Below, piece after piece: positions 7,156 to 16,165 of a DNA stretch of 64,000 nt (its first letter is position 1; every line of letters begins with the position of its first letter). The stretch covers positions 30,763-94,762 of the forward strand of contig JAIEQC010000001.1 of the NCBI GenBank assembly GCA_019748055.1. The letters are read 5' to 3'. The stretch is from Caulobacteraceae bacterium. Lineage in GTDB: Bacteria; Pseudomonadota; Alphaproteobacteria; Caulobacterales; Caulobacteraceae. Made by a program: the position numbers and the translations under genes. Below the pieces are notes generated by a model that ran no database searches, had not been told where the DNA came from, and saw nothing but the letters and a program-made list of their open reading frames with translations.

Positions 7156-8245
7156 GGGGATCAACTCAGCGACGGCCCGTCTCGCGTCTGGTGAGACCGT
7201 CACCTACTACTACGCATGGCGTGGAGGGCCTCGGCTGATCGGCCGACCTGGGTCGCCCGAGTTCGTGCAAAGCTATCACGATGCCTTGGCTCAGCGACGC
7301 GAGAGTCGCCGCAAGGTCGATACGGTCGCAGGTCTGATCGACGCCTACAAGGACTCGGCCGAGTTCAAGACGCTCGCCGATGCGACGCGGCGAGGTTATC
7401 GGCAGCACCTCGCGATGATCGAGCGCGAGTTCGGCGATTTTCCAGTCTCCGCCTTGGCCGACCGCCGATCGCGCGGTGAGTTCCTCGCCTGGCGAGATCG
7501 GTTGGCGGTCACGTCGCGACGTGGGGCCGACTATCGGTTCGCGGTCTTCGCGCGCGTGTTGTCGTGGGCATTCAATCGTGGTCTCTCACCTCTGAACCCG
7601 TTGGAGCGGCCCGGCCGGCTCTACCGTGCCGCGCGCAAAGAGCGCGTCTGGACGGACGAGGACGAGGCGGCCTTCTTGGCGAAGGCTCCTGAGCATCTGC
7701 ACCTCGCGCTGATGCTCGCGCTCTGGACGGGCCAGCGACAAGGCGACCTGCTTCGGTTGACGTGGACGGCCTATGACGGCGAGACGCTCAAGTTCACGCA
7801 GAGCAAGACCGGCGCGCGCCTGCTGATACCGGTCGGCGAACCGCTGAAGAAAATGCTCGATGCGCGACGGCGAGACGCGACCAGCGCGGTGACCGTTCTG
7901 ACGACCGCGAGCGGTCGGAGCTGGACGAGCGACGGCTTTCGGGCGTCTTGGGGGAAGGGCTGCGAGAAGGCGGGGATCGTCGATCTGACGTTTCACGATC
8001 TGAGAGGCACGGCGGTGACGCGGTTGGCGATCGCAGGGTGCACCGTCGCCGAAATCGCGACCATCACGGGTCACAGCTTGCGCGACGTCGGGGCGATCTT
8101 GGACGCGCACTATTTGAAGCGCGATCAGAGTCTCGCGGTGTCAGCGATCGCCAAGCTCGAAACGCGAACAAAGCTTCAAAATGAAATGCAAAATGCGCGC
8201 GCCGATCGCCTAATGTTCCGGCCGATCAAGGCGACCGAAAGCTAA
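7139..8245 (+). CDS. int: Site-specific tyrosine integrase of the tRNA-Lys island, 368 aa
   Basis: An N-terminal DNA-binding part (RLASGETVTYYYAWRGGPRL) and a helical core-binding domain (about residues 60-165) are followed by the catalytic domain: Arg in LALWTGQRQGDLLRLTW, HDLRGTAVTRLA with His and Arg, TGHSLRDV with the second His, and Tyr in AHYLKRD. The 368-aa length is normal for this class of element integrase. The ATG at 7139 overlaps the preceding 67-aa gene. It ends 20 bases before the CCA end of tRNA-Lys and points to it, the standard arrangement for an integrase that recombines at a tRNA 3' end. Confidence 0.92.
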   Translation: MRVKLKGINSATARLASGETVTYYYAWRGGPRLIGRPGSPEFVQSYHDALAQRRESRRKVDTVAGLIDAYKDSAEFKTLADATRRGYRQHLAMIEREFGDFPVSALADRRSRGEFLAWRDRLAVTSRRGADYRFAVFARVLSWAFNRGLSPLNPLERPGRLYRAARKERVWTDEDEAAFLAKAPEHLHLALMLALWTGQRQGDLLRLTWTAYDGETLKFTQSKTGARLLIPVGEPLKKMLDARRRDATSAVTVLTTASGRSWTSDGFRASWGKGCEKAGIVDLTFHDLRGTAVTRLAIAGCTVAEIATITGHSLRDVGAILDAHYLKRDQSLAVSAIAKLETRTKLQNEMQNARADRLMFRPIKATES

Positions 8246-8265
8246 ATTTTTCAGCGATCTGGCGA

Positions 8266-8341
<76 letters not shown>

Positions 8342-8495
8342 GGACCGTCGCGCGGTCGTCGACGGGACGGGCCCGTCGAAGGGGGCGGTACATAGCCTCT
8401 GCACCCCTTGCGCGCAAGCGGGCATTTCATCGCGCCGCCCTCTCGGTCTAAGGTTTGCGGACGAATCCGCCATCAGGGCGGACGGGGGAGAGACC

Positions 8496-9947
8496 ATGGC
8501 CTTCTGGAACCGCCGGCGATCGATCGACGTGCTGACCGCCCCGCGCGAGGGGCCGGCGCTGAAGAAGACGCTCAGCTGGCCGCATCTGGTCGCCATGGGC
8601 GTGGGCGCGATCGTGGGCACCGGCATCCTGACCCTGATCGGGGTGGGCGCCGGGCTGGCGGGGCCGGGGGTGATGATCAGCTTCGCCCTGGCCGGTCTGG
8701 TCTGCGCCTGCGCGGCCCTGGCCTATGCCGAGCTGTCGACGATGATGCCGGCGGCCGGCAGCGCCTACACCTATTCCTATGCCGTGCTGGGCGAGCTGCT
8801 GGCGTGGATCGTGGGGTGGAGCCTGATCCTGGAATATTCGCTGGTCGTGTCGGCCGTGGCCGTGGGCTGGGCCGGATACGCGGTCGGCTTCCTGGAGGGG
8901 CTGGGCGTCGTCCTGCCCGCGGCGCTGGCCGCCGGGCCGCACGTCGAGGGCGGGCTGATCAATCTGCCGGCGGTGTTCATCATCGCCGTGGTGACCGGCC
9001 TGCTGCTGCTGGGCACGCGGGAGAGCGCCACGCTGAACGCCGTGCTGGTGGTGGTGAAGGTGGCGGCCCTGGCCGTGTTCGTGGCCATCGCGCTGCCGGC
9101 CTTCGATGCCGCCAACTTCCAGCCCTTCCTGCCCAACGGCTGGGGCGCGCCGACCCTGCCGTTCCAGGAGACGCTGTTCGGCATCCCGCCGGTTCAGACC
9201 GGCGTCATGGCGGCGGCGGCGATCATCTTCTTCGCCTTCTACGGCTTCGACGCCATTTCGACGGCGGCGGAGGAGACCAAGAATCCCGGACGCGACCTGG
9301 CCATCGGCATCGTCGGCTCGATGGTCATCTGCACCATCCTGTACATGATCGTGGCGGCCGCCGCGATCGGCGCCCGCGCCCCCGCCATCTTCGCCCAGAG
9401 CGACGAGCCGCTGGCCTTCATCCTGCGCGACATGGGGCAGGGCACGGCGGCGCAGTGGATCGGCGCCTCGGCGGTGATCGCACTTCCGACGGTGCTGCTG
9501 GCCTTCCTGTTCGGCCAGAGCCGGATCTTCCTGGGCATGGCGCGCGACGGCCTGCTGCCGCGCGGGCTGGCCAAGGTGTCCAGCCGCGGCGTGCCGGCGG
9601 TGGTGACCATCTTCACGGCCGTCGTGGTCGCCGCGCTGGCGGGCGTGATGCGGCTGGACGAGCTGGCCTCGCTGGCCAATGCGGGCACGCTGGCGGCCTT
9701 CTTCGCCGTGGGCCTGAGCCTGATCGTGCTGCGCCTGCGTGAGCCGAACCGGCCGCGCGTGTTCAAGGCGCCGCTGTTCTGGCTGGTCGGGCTGATCACG
9801 ATGATCGGCTGCCTGATCTTCTTCTTCAGCCTGCGGACCCAGACCCAGCTTTATTTCCTCTACTGGAACCTTGGCGGACTGGTCGTCTACCTGCTGTGGT
9901 CGGCGCGGAACTCGCGTCTGGCCAACGGCGAGGAGACCGCCGCCTGA
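8496..9947 (+). CDS. APC-superfamily amino acid permease, 483 aa
   Basis: This inner-membrane protein has about 12 to 14 hydrophobic segments. Near residue 30, VAMGVGAIVGTGILTLIGVG is the unwound first helix typical of APC transporters, and GFDAISTAAEETKNPGRDLA near residue 250 is the hallmark of the cationic amino acid transporter (CAT/YfnA) branch. The length is normal. GGGGGAGAG precedes the ATG. Its stop overlaps the start of the Hpt gene (TGATG), so they are probably co-transcribed. The precise amino acid cannot be told from sequence. Confidence 0.88.
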   Translation: MAFWNRRRSIDVLTAPREGPALKKTLSWPHLVAMGVGAIVGTGILTLIGVGAGLAGPGVMISFALAGLVCACAALAYAELSTMMPAAGSAYTYSYAVLGELLAWIVGWSLILEYSLVVSAVAVGWAGYAVGFLEGLGVVLPAALAAGPHVEGGLINLPAVFIIAVVTGLLLLGTRESATLNAVLVVVKVAALAVFVAIALPAFDAANFQPFLPNGWGAPTLPFQETLFGIPPVQTGVMAAAAIIFFAFYGFDAISTAAEETKNPGRDLAIGIVGSMVICTILYMIVAAAAIGARAPAIFAQSDEPLAFILRDMGQGTAAQWIGASAVIALPTVLLAFLFGQSRIFLGMARDGLLPRGLAKVSSRGVPAVVTIFTAVVVAALAGVMRLDELASLANAGTLAAFFAVGLSLIVLRLREPNRPRVFKAPLFWLVGLITMIGCLIFFFSLRTQTQLYFLYWNLGGLVVYLLWSARNSRLANGEETAA

Positions 9948-10300
9948 TGGCCGCCCGCGACCTGTCGGGCGCGGTGGACTTTTCGGTGCTGGAGCGCATG
10001 ACCGGCGGCGACGCGGGCGTGTCGGAAGAGGTGCTGGGCCTGTTCGTGCAACAGGCCCAGATGTGGGCGCCGCTGCTGGACGTGCGTGAGGACGGCTGGC
10101 GCGACGCGGCGCACACGGTGCGGGGCGCGGCGGCGGGAATCGGGGCCGGAGCGCTGGCTGAAGCCTGTGCCGCCGCCGAGGCCGCGCAGAAGGCCGAGGC
10201 GCCGCCCTTGCTGGACCGGGTGCGTGACGCGCTGGACGCTGCATTGGCCGACGTGGCGGCCTATCGGCACGAGCTGATGCTGAAAAGCCTGCGCGGTTAG
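9947..10300 (+). CDS. Hpt-domain histidine phosphotransfer protein, 117 aa
   Basis: The helix DAAHTVRGAAAGIGAGALAE carries the His with a following Gly-Ala-Ala as in Hpt domains (usual form HxLKGxA), at about residue 48, within a four-helix layout of normal length. It would pass phosphate between hybrid kinases and response regulators in the cytoplasm. The ATG overlaps the permease stop (TGATG). No kinase or regulator is adjacent, so partners are encoded elsewhere. Its end overlaps the convergent chorismate-mutase-like gene by 4 bases. Confidence 0.75.
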   Translation: MAARDLSGAVDFSVLERMTGGDAGVSEEVLGLFVQQAQMWAPLLDVREDGWRDAAHTVRGAAAGIGAGALAEACAAAEAAQKAEAPPLLDRVRDALDAALADVAAYRHELMLKSLRG

Positions 10301-10611
10301 CCGCGCGTGCGGTCCCATTGCGCGAACTCGTGCGCGATGCAGCGGTCGATCAGGGTGCGCCAGACGGGCTCGGCGATGTCGGGCGACAGGCCTGCGGGGC
10401 CGGCGGCGGCCAGCACCTTGGTCACCACGTCCTTGATGCGGGCGTCATCGTGGACGACGTCGCGGCTGGGCTTGATGCGGGCAGCGGCGTCCATGTAGCG
10501 CTGGCGCTCGGCAAGCAGCACGACCAGCGCGCGGTCCAGGGCGTCGACCCCGTGGCGGACCTCGGCCATCGTCTGGCAGGCCTCGGGCGCGGTGCGCGCG
10601 TCCACCTTCAC
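10297..10611 (-). CDS. Chorismate mutase type II / PchB-like, about 104 aa
   Basis: EACQTMAEVRHGVDALDRAL and VLLAERQRYMDAAARIKPSR match the AroQ helical fold, with the first-helix Arg, the second-helix Arg and the conserved Lys. The ending CIAHEFAQWDRTRG resembles PchB-like isochorismate pyruvate lyases. It either makes prephenate from chorismate or has the lyase-type side activity. I chose GTG 10611, which follows GGATGAG and starts 2 bases after the ferredoxin reductase stop; ATG 10569 is the alternative. It is co-directional with the reductase gene, a common neighbourhood rather than a pathway link. Confidence 0.8.
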   Translation of the reverse strand: MKVDARTAPEACQTMAEVRHGVDALDRALVVLLAERQRYMDAAARIKPSRDVVHDDARIKDVVTKVLAAAGPAGLSPDIAEPVWRTLIDRCIAHEFAQWDRTRG

Positions 10612-10612
10612 C

Positions 10613-11431
10613 TCATCCGACAAAGGCGCGCTCCAGAACGTAGTCTCCGGGCTCGGCGTTCGAGCCTTCCTTGAGGCCATAGGATTCCAGCAGCTCGCCG
10701 GTCTCCTTGATCATGGCCATGGAGCCGCACAGCATGACGCGGTCGCTGTTGGGCGAGAAGCCGATGGGCAGCTGCAGGTCGGCGAAGACGTCGCCGGAGC
10801 GGATGCGGTCGGTGATGCGGCCCGGCGTCTCGAACTTCTCGCGCGTGACGGTAGGATAATAGGTCAGCTGGGTCTTCGCCTCGTCGCCCACCAGTGGGTC
10901 GTCGTGGATGCCGGAGGTGAAGAAGTCGCGGTAGGCCAGATCGGCGACGTTGCGCACCGTGTGGCACACGATCACCTGGCCGAAGCGACTGTAGGTGTCC
11001 GGGTCGCGCGCCACCGACAGCCAAGGCGCCAGACCGGTGCCGGTCCCGATCAGCCACAGGCGCTCGCCGCCCGTCAGCGCGTCCAGCACCAAGGTGCCCG
11101 TCGGCTTCCTGCCCATCAGCACGTGATCGCCGGCCTCGATCTTCACCAGCCGCGACGTCAGCGGACCGTCGGGCACGGCGATGGACAGGAACTCCAGCTC
11201 CTCGGCCCAGTGCGGGCTGGCGATGGAATAGGCCCGCAGGATCGGCTTGCCGCCGTCCGGATCTGGCAGGCCGATCATCACGAACTCGCCGGAGCGGAAG
11301 CGGAAGTCGTCGGGCCGCTCGCAGGCGAAGCTGAACAGCTGGTCGGTCCAGTGCTTGACCCACAGAACCTTCAGCGAGTGGAACGGGCTGGCTTTTTCAG
11401 GAACGGACGTCGCGGTCATCGCGGGCTGCAT
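10613..11431 (-). CDS. fpr: Ferredoxin--NADP+ reductase, 272 aa
   Basis: The FAD-binding motif RAYSIASP (about residue 66) and the nucleotide-binding GTGTGLAPWLSVARDP (about residue 128) are both present, and the C-terminus YVLERAFVG matches the FAD-contacting tail of bacterial FPR enzymes. It transfers electrons between NADPH and ferredoxin or flavodoxin in the cytoplasm, supporting oxidative stress defence and iron-sulfur chemistry. Length is normal. It is followed at once by the chorismate-mutase-like gene. Confidence 0.92.
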   Translation of the reverse strand: MQPAMTATSVPEKASPFHSLKVLWVKHWTDQLFSFACERPDDFRFRSGEFVMIGLPDPDGGKPILRAYSIASPHWAEELEFLSIAVPDGPLTSRLVKIEAGDHVLMGRKPTGTLVLDALTGGERLWLIGTGTGLAPWLSVARDPDTYSRFGQVIVCHTVRNVADLAYRDFFTSGIHDDPLVGDEAKTQLTYYPTVTREKFETPGRITDRIRSGDVFADLQLPIGFSPNSDRVMLCGSMAMIKETGELLESYGLKEGSNAEPGDYVLERAFVG

Positions 11432-11476
11432 AGACGCGGAACCGCGCGGGCGGAAGGGCGGCGTGGCGTCGCCCGA

Positions 11477-12130
11477 TCAGCGTCGCCATCTCAGACGCGC
11501 CACCAGGGCTCCGTCCTCGACGTCCGAGTCGCTCCAATCCAGGCCGACGGCGAACCTGTGGATGATCGGAACCTCGGCGCCGATGAGCCAGTCGGTCTTG
11601 CCGTCCGGAGCGAAGCCGCCGTCCTCGTGCCCGAGCTGCGCATGAACCGACAGCGGCCAAGCTTCGGGCGCCCAGTCGAGACGGGTCCACATCCAGAGGT
11701 TTTCATCGTCGCCCGTGCCGGTCTGGGCGGGGGCCCAGACCGCGCCGACGGAGACGGTCGCGGAGCCGAACGCGCGACCGATCTGGAGAGGGATTTCGAC
11801 GTAATCGACGTCGACCCCGTCGGGGTAGACGTTCTGCCAGACGCCGACGTCGACGTCCCAGCCGCCCATCTCTCCGGCCCAGCCGATGAAGCCGGTCACC
11901 TCGACCTCCGCGCCGCTGTAATCTGCGATGTCGGACGCCCAGACGCCGCCGTAGACGCCAGAGGCATGCGACAGGCTCATGTCCCCCTGTGCGACGGGGC
12001 GCCCCGCGGACAGGTCGTATCCGCGATCCCGATACTCCGACACGACGGCGAGCGACGCGTCCCAGGACCACGATTGTGCGGCGGCCGGAACGGGCAGGGC
12101 GATCATCAGCAGGGCGAGCATCAGGCGCAT
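11477..12130 (-). CDS. TorF-family putative porin, 217 aa
   Basis: A cleavable signal peptide (LMLALLMIALPVPAAAQS) is followed by SWDASLAVVSEYRDRGYDLS, the N-terminal signature of the TorF/Gcw_chp family of small beta-barrel proteins, then alternating amphipathic strands ending in ALVARLRWRR. It is expected in the outer membrane; its substrate is not established. GGGAGGAACC precedes the ATG. It diverges from the CHASE4 histidine kinase across 105 bases, so the kinase could sense a related condition, but this is only positional. Confidence 0.8.
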   Translation of the reverse strand: MRLMLALLMIALPVPAAAQSWSWDASLAVVSEYRDRGYDLSAGRPVAQGDMSLSHASGVYGGVWASDIADYSGAEVEVTGFIGWAGEMGGWDVDVGVWQNVYPDGVDVDYVEIPLQIGRAFGSATVSVGAVWAPAQTGTGDDENLWMWTRLDWAPEAWPLSVHAQLGHEDGGFAPDGKTDWLIGAEVPIIHRFAVGLDWSDSDVEDGALVARLRWRR

Positions 12131-12235
12131 GGTGGTTCCTCCCGCAAACGACCCTGCACCGCGTCGGTTAAGGCAGGATTTCGTTCACCACGCCGGCTAA
12201 CCCCGTTTTATCAGCGTCGGGAGCAATCTGTTCCC

Positions 12236-13858
12236 ATGGGCGTGCTGGCGCAGCATCGGGGGGACATCAGGCGGGCCGTCGGCATGGCGATCGCCTGCGC
12301 TTGCCTGCTTCTGCTCGGCGCCGGGGGACTGGTGCTCTGGGCCGCGGGGGCAGTCGACCGGATCGAGCAGTCGAAGGAGGTCGCCCTGGTCGAACGTCGT
12401 GTGGAGCGACTCCAATCCGCCCTCCTTGCCGACGTGCAGTCCGCGACGATCTGGAACGACTCGGTCGAACGGCTGGAAGCTCGTGATCTGACCTGGCTGC
12501 AGGAGAATTTCGGCGATTATTACGCGGACTACATGGACCACGAGATCACGCTCGTTCACGCGGGAGACGGCTCCCTGATCCTGGCGTCGCGCGAGAGCGA
12601 AGTGGTGGCCCCCGACACGGTGGCGGGTTTCATGGCGGCGACCAGGCCGTTGAGGGACGCGGCGGCAGCGCAGGCTGCGAATCCCACTCGACGCGCCCGC
12701 TTCGGGTTCGAGGCTGTGGGGGGGCGCACGGGCGTCGTCGTGGCCGACGGACAGGTCTGGTTGGCGGCCGCGTCCAGCGTCGTGCGGGAGGACGATGCGG
12801 TCGAGCAGCCGTCCAGGGCCGGCGTCGTGGTGTCGGCAAGGCCGTTGTCAGGTGTCTTGGCCAGCATGGGAGCTGATCTCAGACTCACGGGGGCGGGCTT
12901 CACGGTCGAAAAACCAGCGGCACCGGCCGTGGCCGTCGCTGATCCGACCGGAGTTGTCTTGGGATGGCTGACCTGGACGCCGGATCGCCCGGGGACCGCA
13001 GTTGTGCGCGAGGCCGCGCCTTGGCTGGCTATCGTTCTGGCGCTGCTCATAGGGGCTGCGCTGGGGCTGTGGGGCTGGATGCGACGGATCGGTGGCAGGC
13101 TTGCCGCCTCCGAGCGGGCTCTGACGGAAGCGAGGGACCGGGCTGAGGCGGCCAGTCGGGCCAAGTCGCGGTTCCTTTCAAACATGAGTCATGAACTGCG
13201 CACGCCGTTGAACGGGGTCGTGGCCATGGGCGAGATCCTCGCCCTCGGCGAACTGAGCCCGGTTCAGCGTGAGCGCCTGGATGTTTTGAGGGCCTCCGGG
13301 CAGGACCTGCTGAAGATGATCGAGCATCTGTTGCAGGTGACGCGCCTCGAGCGGGGACAGGTGCTGGTCGAAAGCGGAGCCTATGACCCCGTCGGCGTCG
13401 CTCGAGGCGTCGCCGATCGCCATGGCGAGGCGGCGCGCGCCAAGGGCCTGTCGATGACGCTGGAGTTATCGGAAGTGGGCGAAAGGCGGGGCGACGGCGG
13501 CCATGTCGCCCAGGTTCTGGATTATCTTCTGGACAATGCTCTGACCTATACGTCGAAGGGCGGGGTGCGGTTGAGCCTGGAAGGCGACGCGGAACGGCTC
13601 AGGTTCGAGGTCGCGGACAGTGGGCCCGGAATTCCGGAGGATGTACTGCCCAGGATCTTCGACGTCTTCACGCGAGGCGACGATGGCCTGACAAGTCGGC
13701 ATGCCGGGGCGGGGTTGGGCCTGTCGATATGCCGGGGACTGGTCGAAGCCATGGGGGGACGGATCGAGGTACGTTCAAGCCCTGTCGACGGAACCCGGTT
13801 CACCGTCGATCTCCCGGCCGCCCCGGCCCAGAAGCGGCCTTTCGACCTGGCGGCCTGA
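12236..13858 (+). CDS. CHASE4-domain sensor histidine kinase, 540 aa
   Basis: It has one N-terminal membrane helix (about residues 14-36), a periplasmic domain with SATIWNDSVERLEARDLTWL typical of CHASE4, a second helix (about 260-282), a HisKA domain with H-box SHELRTPLNGVVAMGE (about 315), and HATPase boxes DYLLDNALTYTSKGG, DSGPGIPEDVLPRIF and GAGLGLSICR. No receiver domain or adjacent regulator gene is present, so its partner is elsewhere. I chose ATG 12236 because it sits right before the first helix, with GGGAG 13 bases upstream; the frame upstream is open but unlike coding sequence. The ligand is unknown. Confidence 0.88.
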   Translation: MGVLAQHRGDIRRAVGMAIACACLLLLGAGGLVLWAAGAVDRIEQSKEVALVERRVERLQSALLADVQSATIWNDSVERLEARDLTWLQENFGDYYADYMDHEITLVHAGDGSLILASRESEVVAPDTVAGFMAATRPLRDAAAAQAANPTRRARFGFEAVGGRTGVVVADGQVWLAAASSVVREDDAVEQPSRAGVVVSARPLSGVLASMGADLRLTGAGFTVEKPAAPAVAVADPTGVVLGWLTWTPDRPGTAVVREAAPWLAIVLALLIGAALGLWGWMRRIGGRLAASERALTEARDRAEAASRAKSRFLSNMSHELRTPLNGVVAMGEILALGELSPVQRERLDVLRASGQDLLKMIEHLLQVTRLERGQVLVESGAYDPVGVARGVADRHGEAARAKGLSMTLELSEVGERRGDGGHVAQVLDYLLDNALTYTSKGGVRLSLEGDAERLRFEVADSGPGIPEDVLPRIFDVFTRGDDGLTSRHAGAGLGLSICRGLVEAMGGRIEVRSSPVDGTRFTVDLPAAPAQKRPFDLAA

Positions 13859-13912
13859 GACCCGCGACGCGGGGGGTGACGCGGGCGGAATCTGCCTCTA
13901 GCGTCGCGTCCC

Positions 13913-16165
13913 ATGCGTAATCTGCTTCTGGCTTCTGCCCTGTCCATGATCGTCGTCGTGCCCGCCGTCGCGCAGGAGACGAGCGATCCCTCCATCCTGA
14001 CGGTCGAGCGCGTGTTCGCCAATCCGTCGCTGGCCGGGCCGGTGGCGCGGGGCGTCAGCTTGTCGCCGGACGGCGAGTTGGTCGCCTTCCTGCGGTCTCG
14101 CGAGGACGACGTGAACGTCCAGGACCTTTGGGCCATGTCGACCGAGGGCGGGGCTCCCTTCAAGCTGATCGACGCCCGCGCCCTGGTTCCCGACGCCGGC
14201 GAGCTGTCGGAGGCTGAGATCGCGCGGCGCGAGCGCATGCGTATCTCGGCCCGCGGCGTGGTCGAGTATTCGTGGGACGAGCAGGGCCGCTACATCCTGG
14301 CGCCCCTGGAGGGCGACGTCTTCCTGGCCGAGCGCGAGGGCGGGGCGGTGCGTCGCCTCACCGAGACCGAGGCCGACGAGATCGACGCCAAGGTCTCGCC
14401 GCGCGGCAATTACGTCAGCTGGGTGCGGGATCAGGATCTGGTCGTATATGACCTCGCGGCTGGAGCCGAGCAGGCGGTCACGACCGACGGCGACGGCCTG
14501 ATCACCTGGGCGACGGCGGAGTTCATCGCCCAGGAGGAGATGGACCGCGACACCGGCTACTGGTGGAGCCCGGACGAGCGCTTCATCGCCCTGCAGAGGA
14601 CCGACGAGTCGACGGTGGACGTCATTCCGCGGCTGGACATCTCGGGCGGCGGGGCGACGGTGATCGAGCAGCGCTATCCGCGCGCCGGGCGGCCCAACGC
14701 CGTGGTCGACCTGTATGTGCACGACCGCACGACGGGGCAGCGGATCAAGGTCGATCTGGGCGCCAACCCGGACGTCTATCTGGCGCGGGTGAACTGGTCG
14801 GCGGATGCGAAGACCCTGTACGTCCAGCGCCAGTCGCGGGACCAGAAGACGCTGGAGCTGCTGGCCGTCGATCCGACGACGGGGCAGGGCCGGGTGATCG
14901 CCACCCAGACGTCGCCGGCGTGGGTCGGGCTGACGCACGACTTCAAGGCGCTGAAGGACGGCAACTTCATCTGGTCCAGCGAGGACAGCGGCTGGCGCCA
15001 CTTGTATCTGCACGGGCCGGACGGGCGGCGCATCCGCGCCATCACCACGGGCGAATACGCGGTCACCGGCCTGAACGGCGTGGACGAGCGGACGGGCACG
15101 GTCTTCTTCACCGCCTCGATGCGCGACGGGAAGGAATACCCGATCGAGCAACAGCTGTTCAGGGCTTCGTACAAGCGCACAGGCCGGCCGGCCGAGATCA
15201 CGCCGCGCGGCGGCTGGTGGTCGGCGTCGGTGAACGGCACGGGCACGGCCTATGTGGGCAACTACAACGACCCGGACACGCCGCCGCAGTCGGCGCTGTA
15301 TTCGATCGACGGCGAACGCCTGGCCTGGATCGAGGAGAACCGGCTGGATGAGAACCACCCCTTCTGGCCGTACAACGCCCGTCAGCGCGATCCGGAGTTC
15401 GGCACGCTGCAAAGCGATGGCGAGACGCTGCACTGGCAGATGTCGACGCCGCCGGGCTTTGACCCGTCGAAGCAGTACCCGGTGGTGATGCAGGTGTATG
15501 GCGGCCCGTCGGGCGGCGGGGTGCGGCGATCGTGGCCGTCGGCGACGACCCAACTGCTGACCGAGGCGGGCTACGTGGTCTTCCGCCTGGACAACCGGGG
15601 CGAAGGCTATCGCTCGGCGCGGTTCAAGCAGGCGCTGCACCTGAAGATGGGCCAGCCGGAGATCGAGGATCAGGTGCTGGCGGCCGACTATCTGCGGACC
15701 CTGCCGTTCGTCGACGACAACCGGATCGCGGCGATGGGCTGGAGCTATGGCGGGTTCATGACCCTGCACATGCTCACCGAGCCGAAGATGGGCCTGGCCG
15801 CCGCCATCTCGGGCGCGCCGGTGACGGACTGGAGCCTGTACGACACCCACTACACCGAGCGGTTCATGTCGACGCCGGAGGCCAATCCGGAAGGCTATGC
15901 CGCGTCCGACATCCTGGAGCAGCTGCCTCTGATGACCGGGCGGCTGCTGCTGATGCACGGCATGGCCGACGACAACGTGATCTTTGAAAACACCACCCGC
16001 GTGCTGAACGCGCTGCAGGAAAAGAGCCTCCCGTTCGAGACCATGCTCTATCCCGGCCAGCGCCACGGCATCCGGGGCAATGAGCGGGGGCTGCACCAAT
16101 GGCGGACGTATCTCGACTTCCTCGACCGCACGATCGGCACAAGGTCGCCGGCCGCGCGGGACTGA
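13913..16165 (+). CDS. Dipeptidyl-peptidase IV-type serine peptidase (S9), 750 aa
   Basis: After a signal peptide (to about AQE at residue 21) comes a beta-propeller region with IDAKVSPRGNYVSWVRDQDL and the DPP4-type EFIAQEEMDRDTGYWWSPDE, whose paired Glu bind the substrate N-terminus. The C-terminal alpha/beta hydrolase domain has Ser in GWSYGGFMTLH, Asp in HGMADDNVIFENT and His in GQRHGIRG. It would release dipeptides from peptides in the periplasm or at the cell surface. Length is normal for the family. The next gene, an amidase, starts inside its 3' end. Confidence 0.9.
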   Translation: MRNLLLASALSMIVVVPAVAQETSDPSILTVERVFANPSLAGPVARGVSLSPDGELVAFLRSREDDVNVQDLWAMSTEGGAPFKLIDARALVPDAGELSEAEIARRERMRISARGVVEYSWDEQGRYILAPLEGDVFLAEREGGAVRRLTETEADEIDAKVSPRGNYVSWVRDQDLVVYDLAAGAEQAVTTDGDGLITWATAEFIAQEEMDRDTGYWWSPDERFIALQRTDESTVDVIPRLDISGGGATVIEQRYPRAGRPNAVVDLYVHDRTTGQRIKVDLGANPDVYLARVNWSADAKTLYVQRQSRDQKTLELLAVDPTTGQGRVIATQTSPAWVGLTHDFKALKDGNFIWSSEDSGWRHLYLHGPDGRRIRAITTGEYAVTGLNGVDERTGTVFFTASMRDGKEYPIEQQLFRASYKRTGRPAEITPRGGWWSASVNGTGTAYVGNYNDPDTPPQSALYSIDGERLAWIEENRLDENHPFWPYNARQRDPEFGTLQSDGETLHWQMSTPPGFDPSKQYPVVMQVYGGPSGGGVRRSWPSATTQLLTEAGYVVFRLDNRGEGYRSARFKQALHLKMGQPEIEDQVLAADYLRTLPFVDDNRIAAMGWSYGGFMTLHMLTEPKMGLAAAISGAPVTDWSLYDTHYTERFMSTPEANPEGYAASDILEQLPLMTGRLLLMHGMADDNVIFENTTRVLNALQEKSLPFETMLYPGQRHGIRGNERGLHQWRTYLDFLDRTIGTRSPAARD

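Noticed and set aside
1..8265. Second tRNA-Lys-end repeat marking the left boundary of the island
   Set aside because: I looked for GGTTCGAACC-type and tRNA 3' end matches and found none in the window.
8448..10244. Long open frame on the minus strand opposite the permease and Hpt genes
   Set aside because: It is a GC-driven shadow: residues are dominated by Arg, Gln, Gly and His with no domain, while the plus strand carries a clear permease.
10592..12235. Upstream extension of the CHASE4 kinase frame
   Set aside because: It runs antisense through the reductase and porin genes; the first membrane helix and a ribosome-site-like GGGAG support ATG 12236.
13898..16099. 733-codon open frame opposite the DPP4-type peptidase
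   Set aside because: Composition is that of antisense high-GC coding DNA and the plus strand has a complete S9 peptidase.
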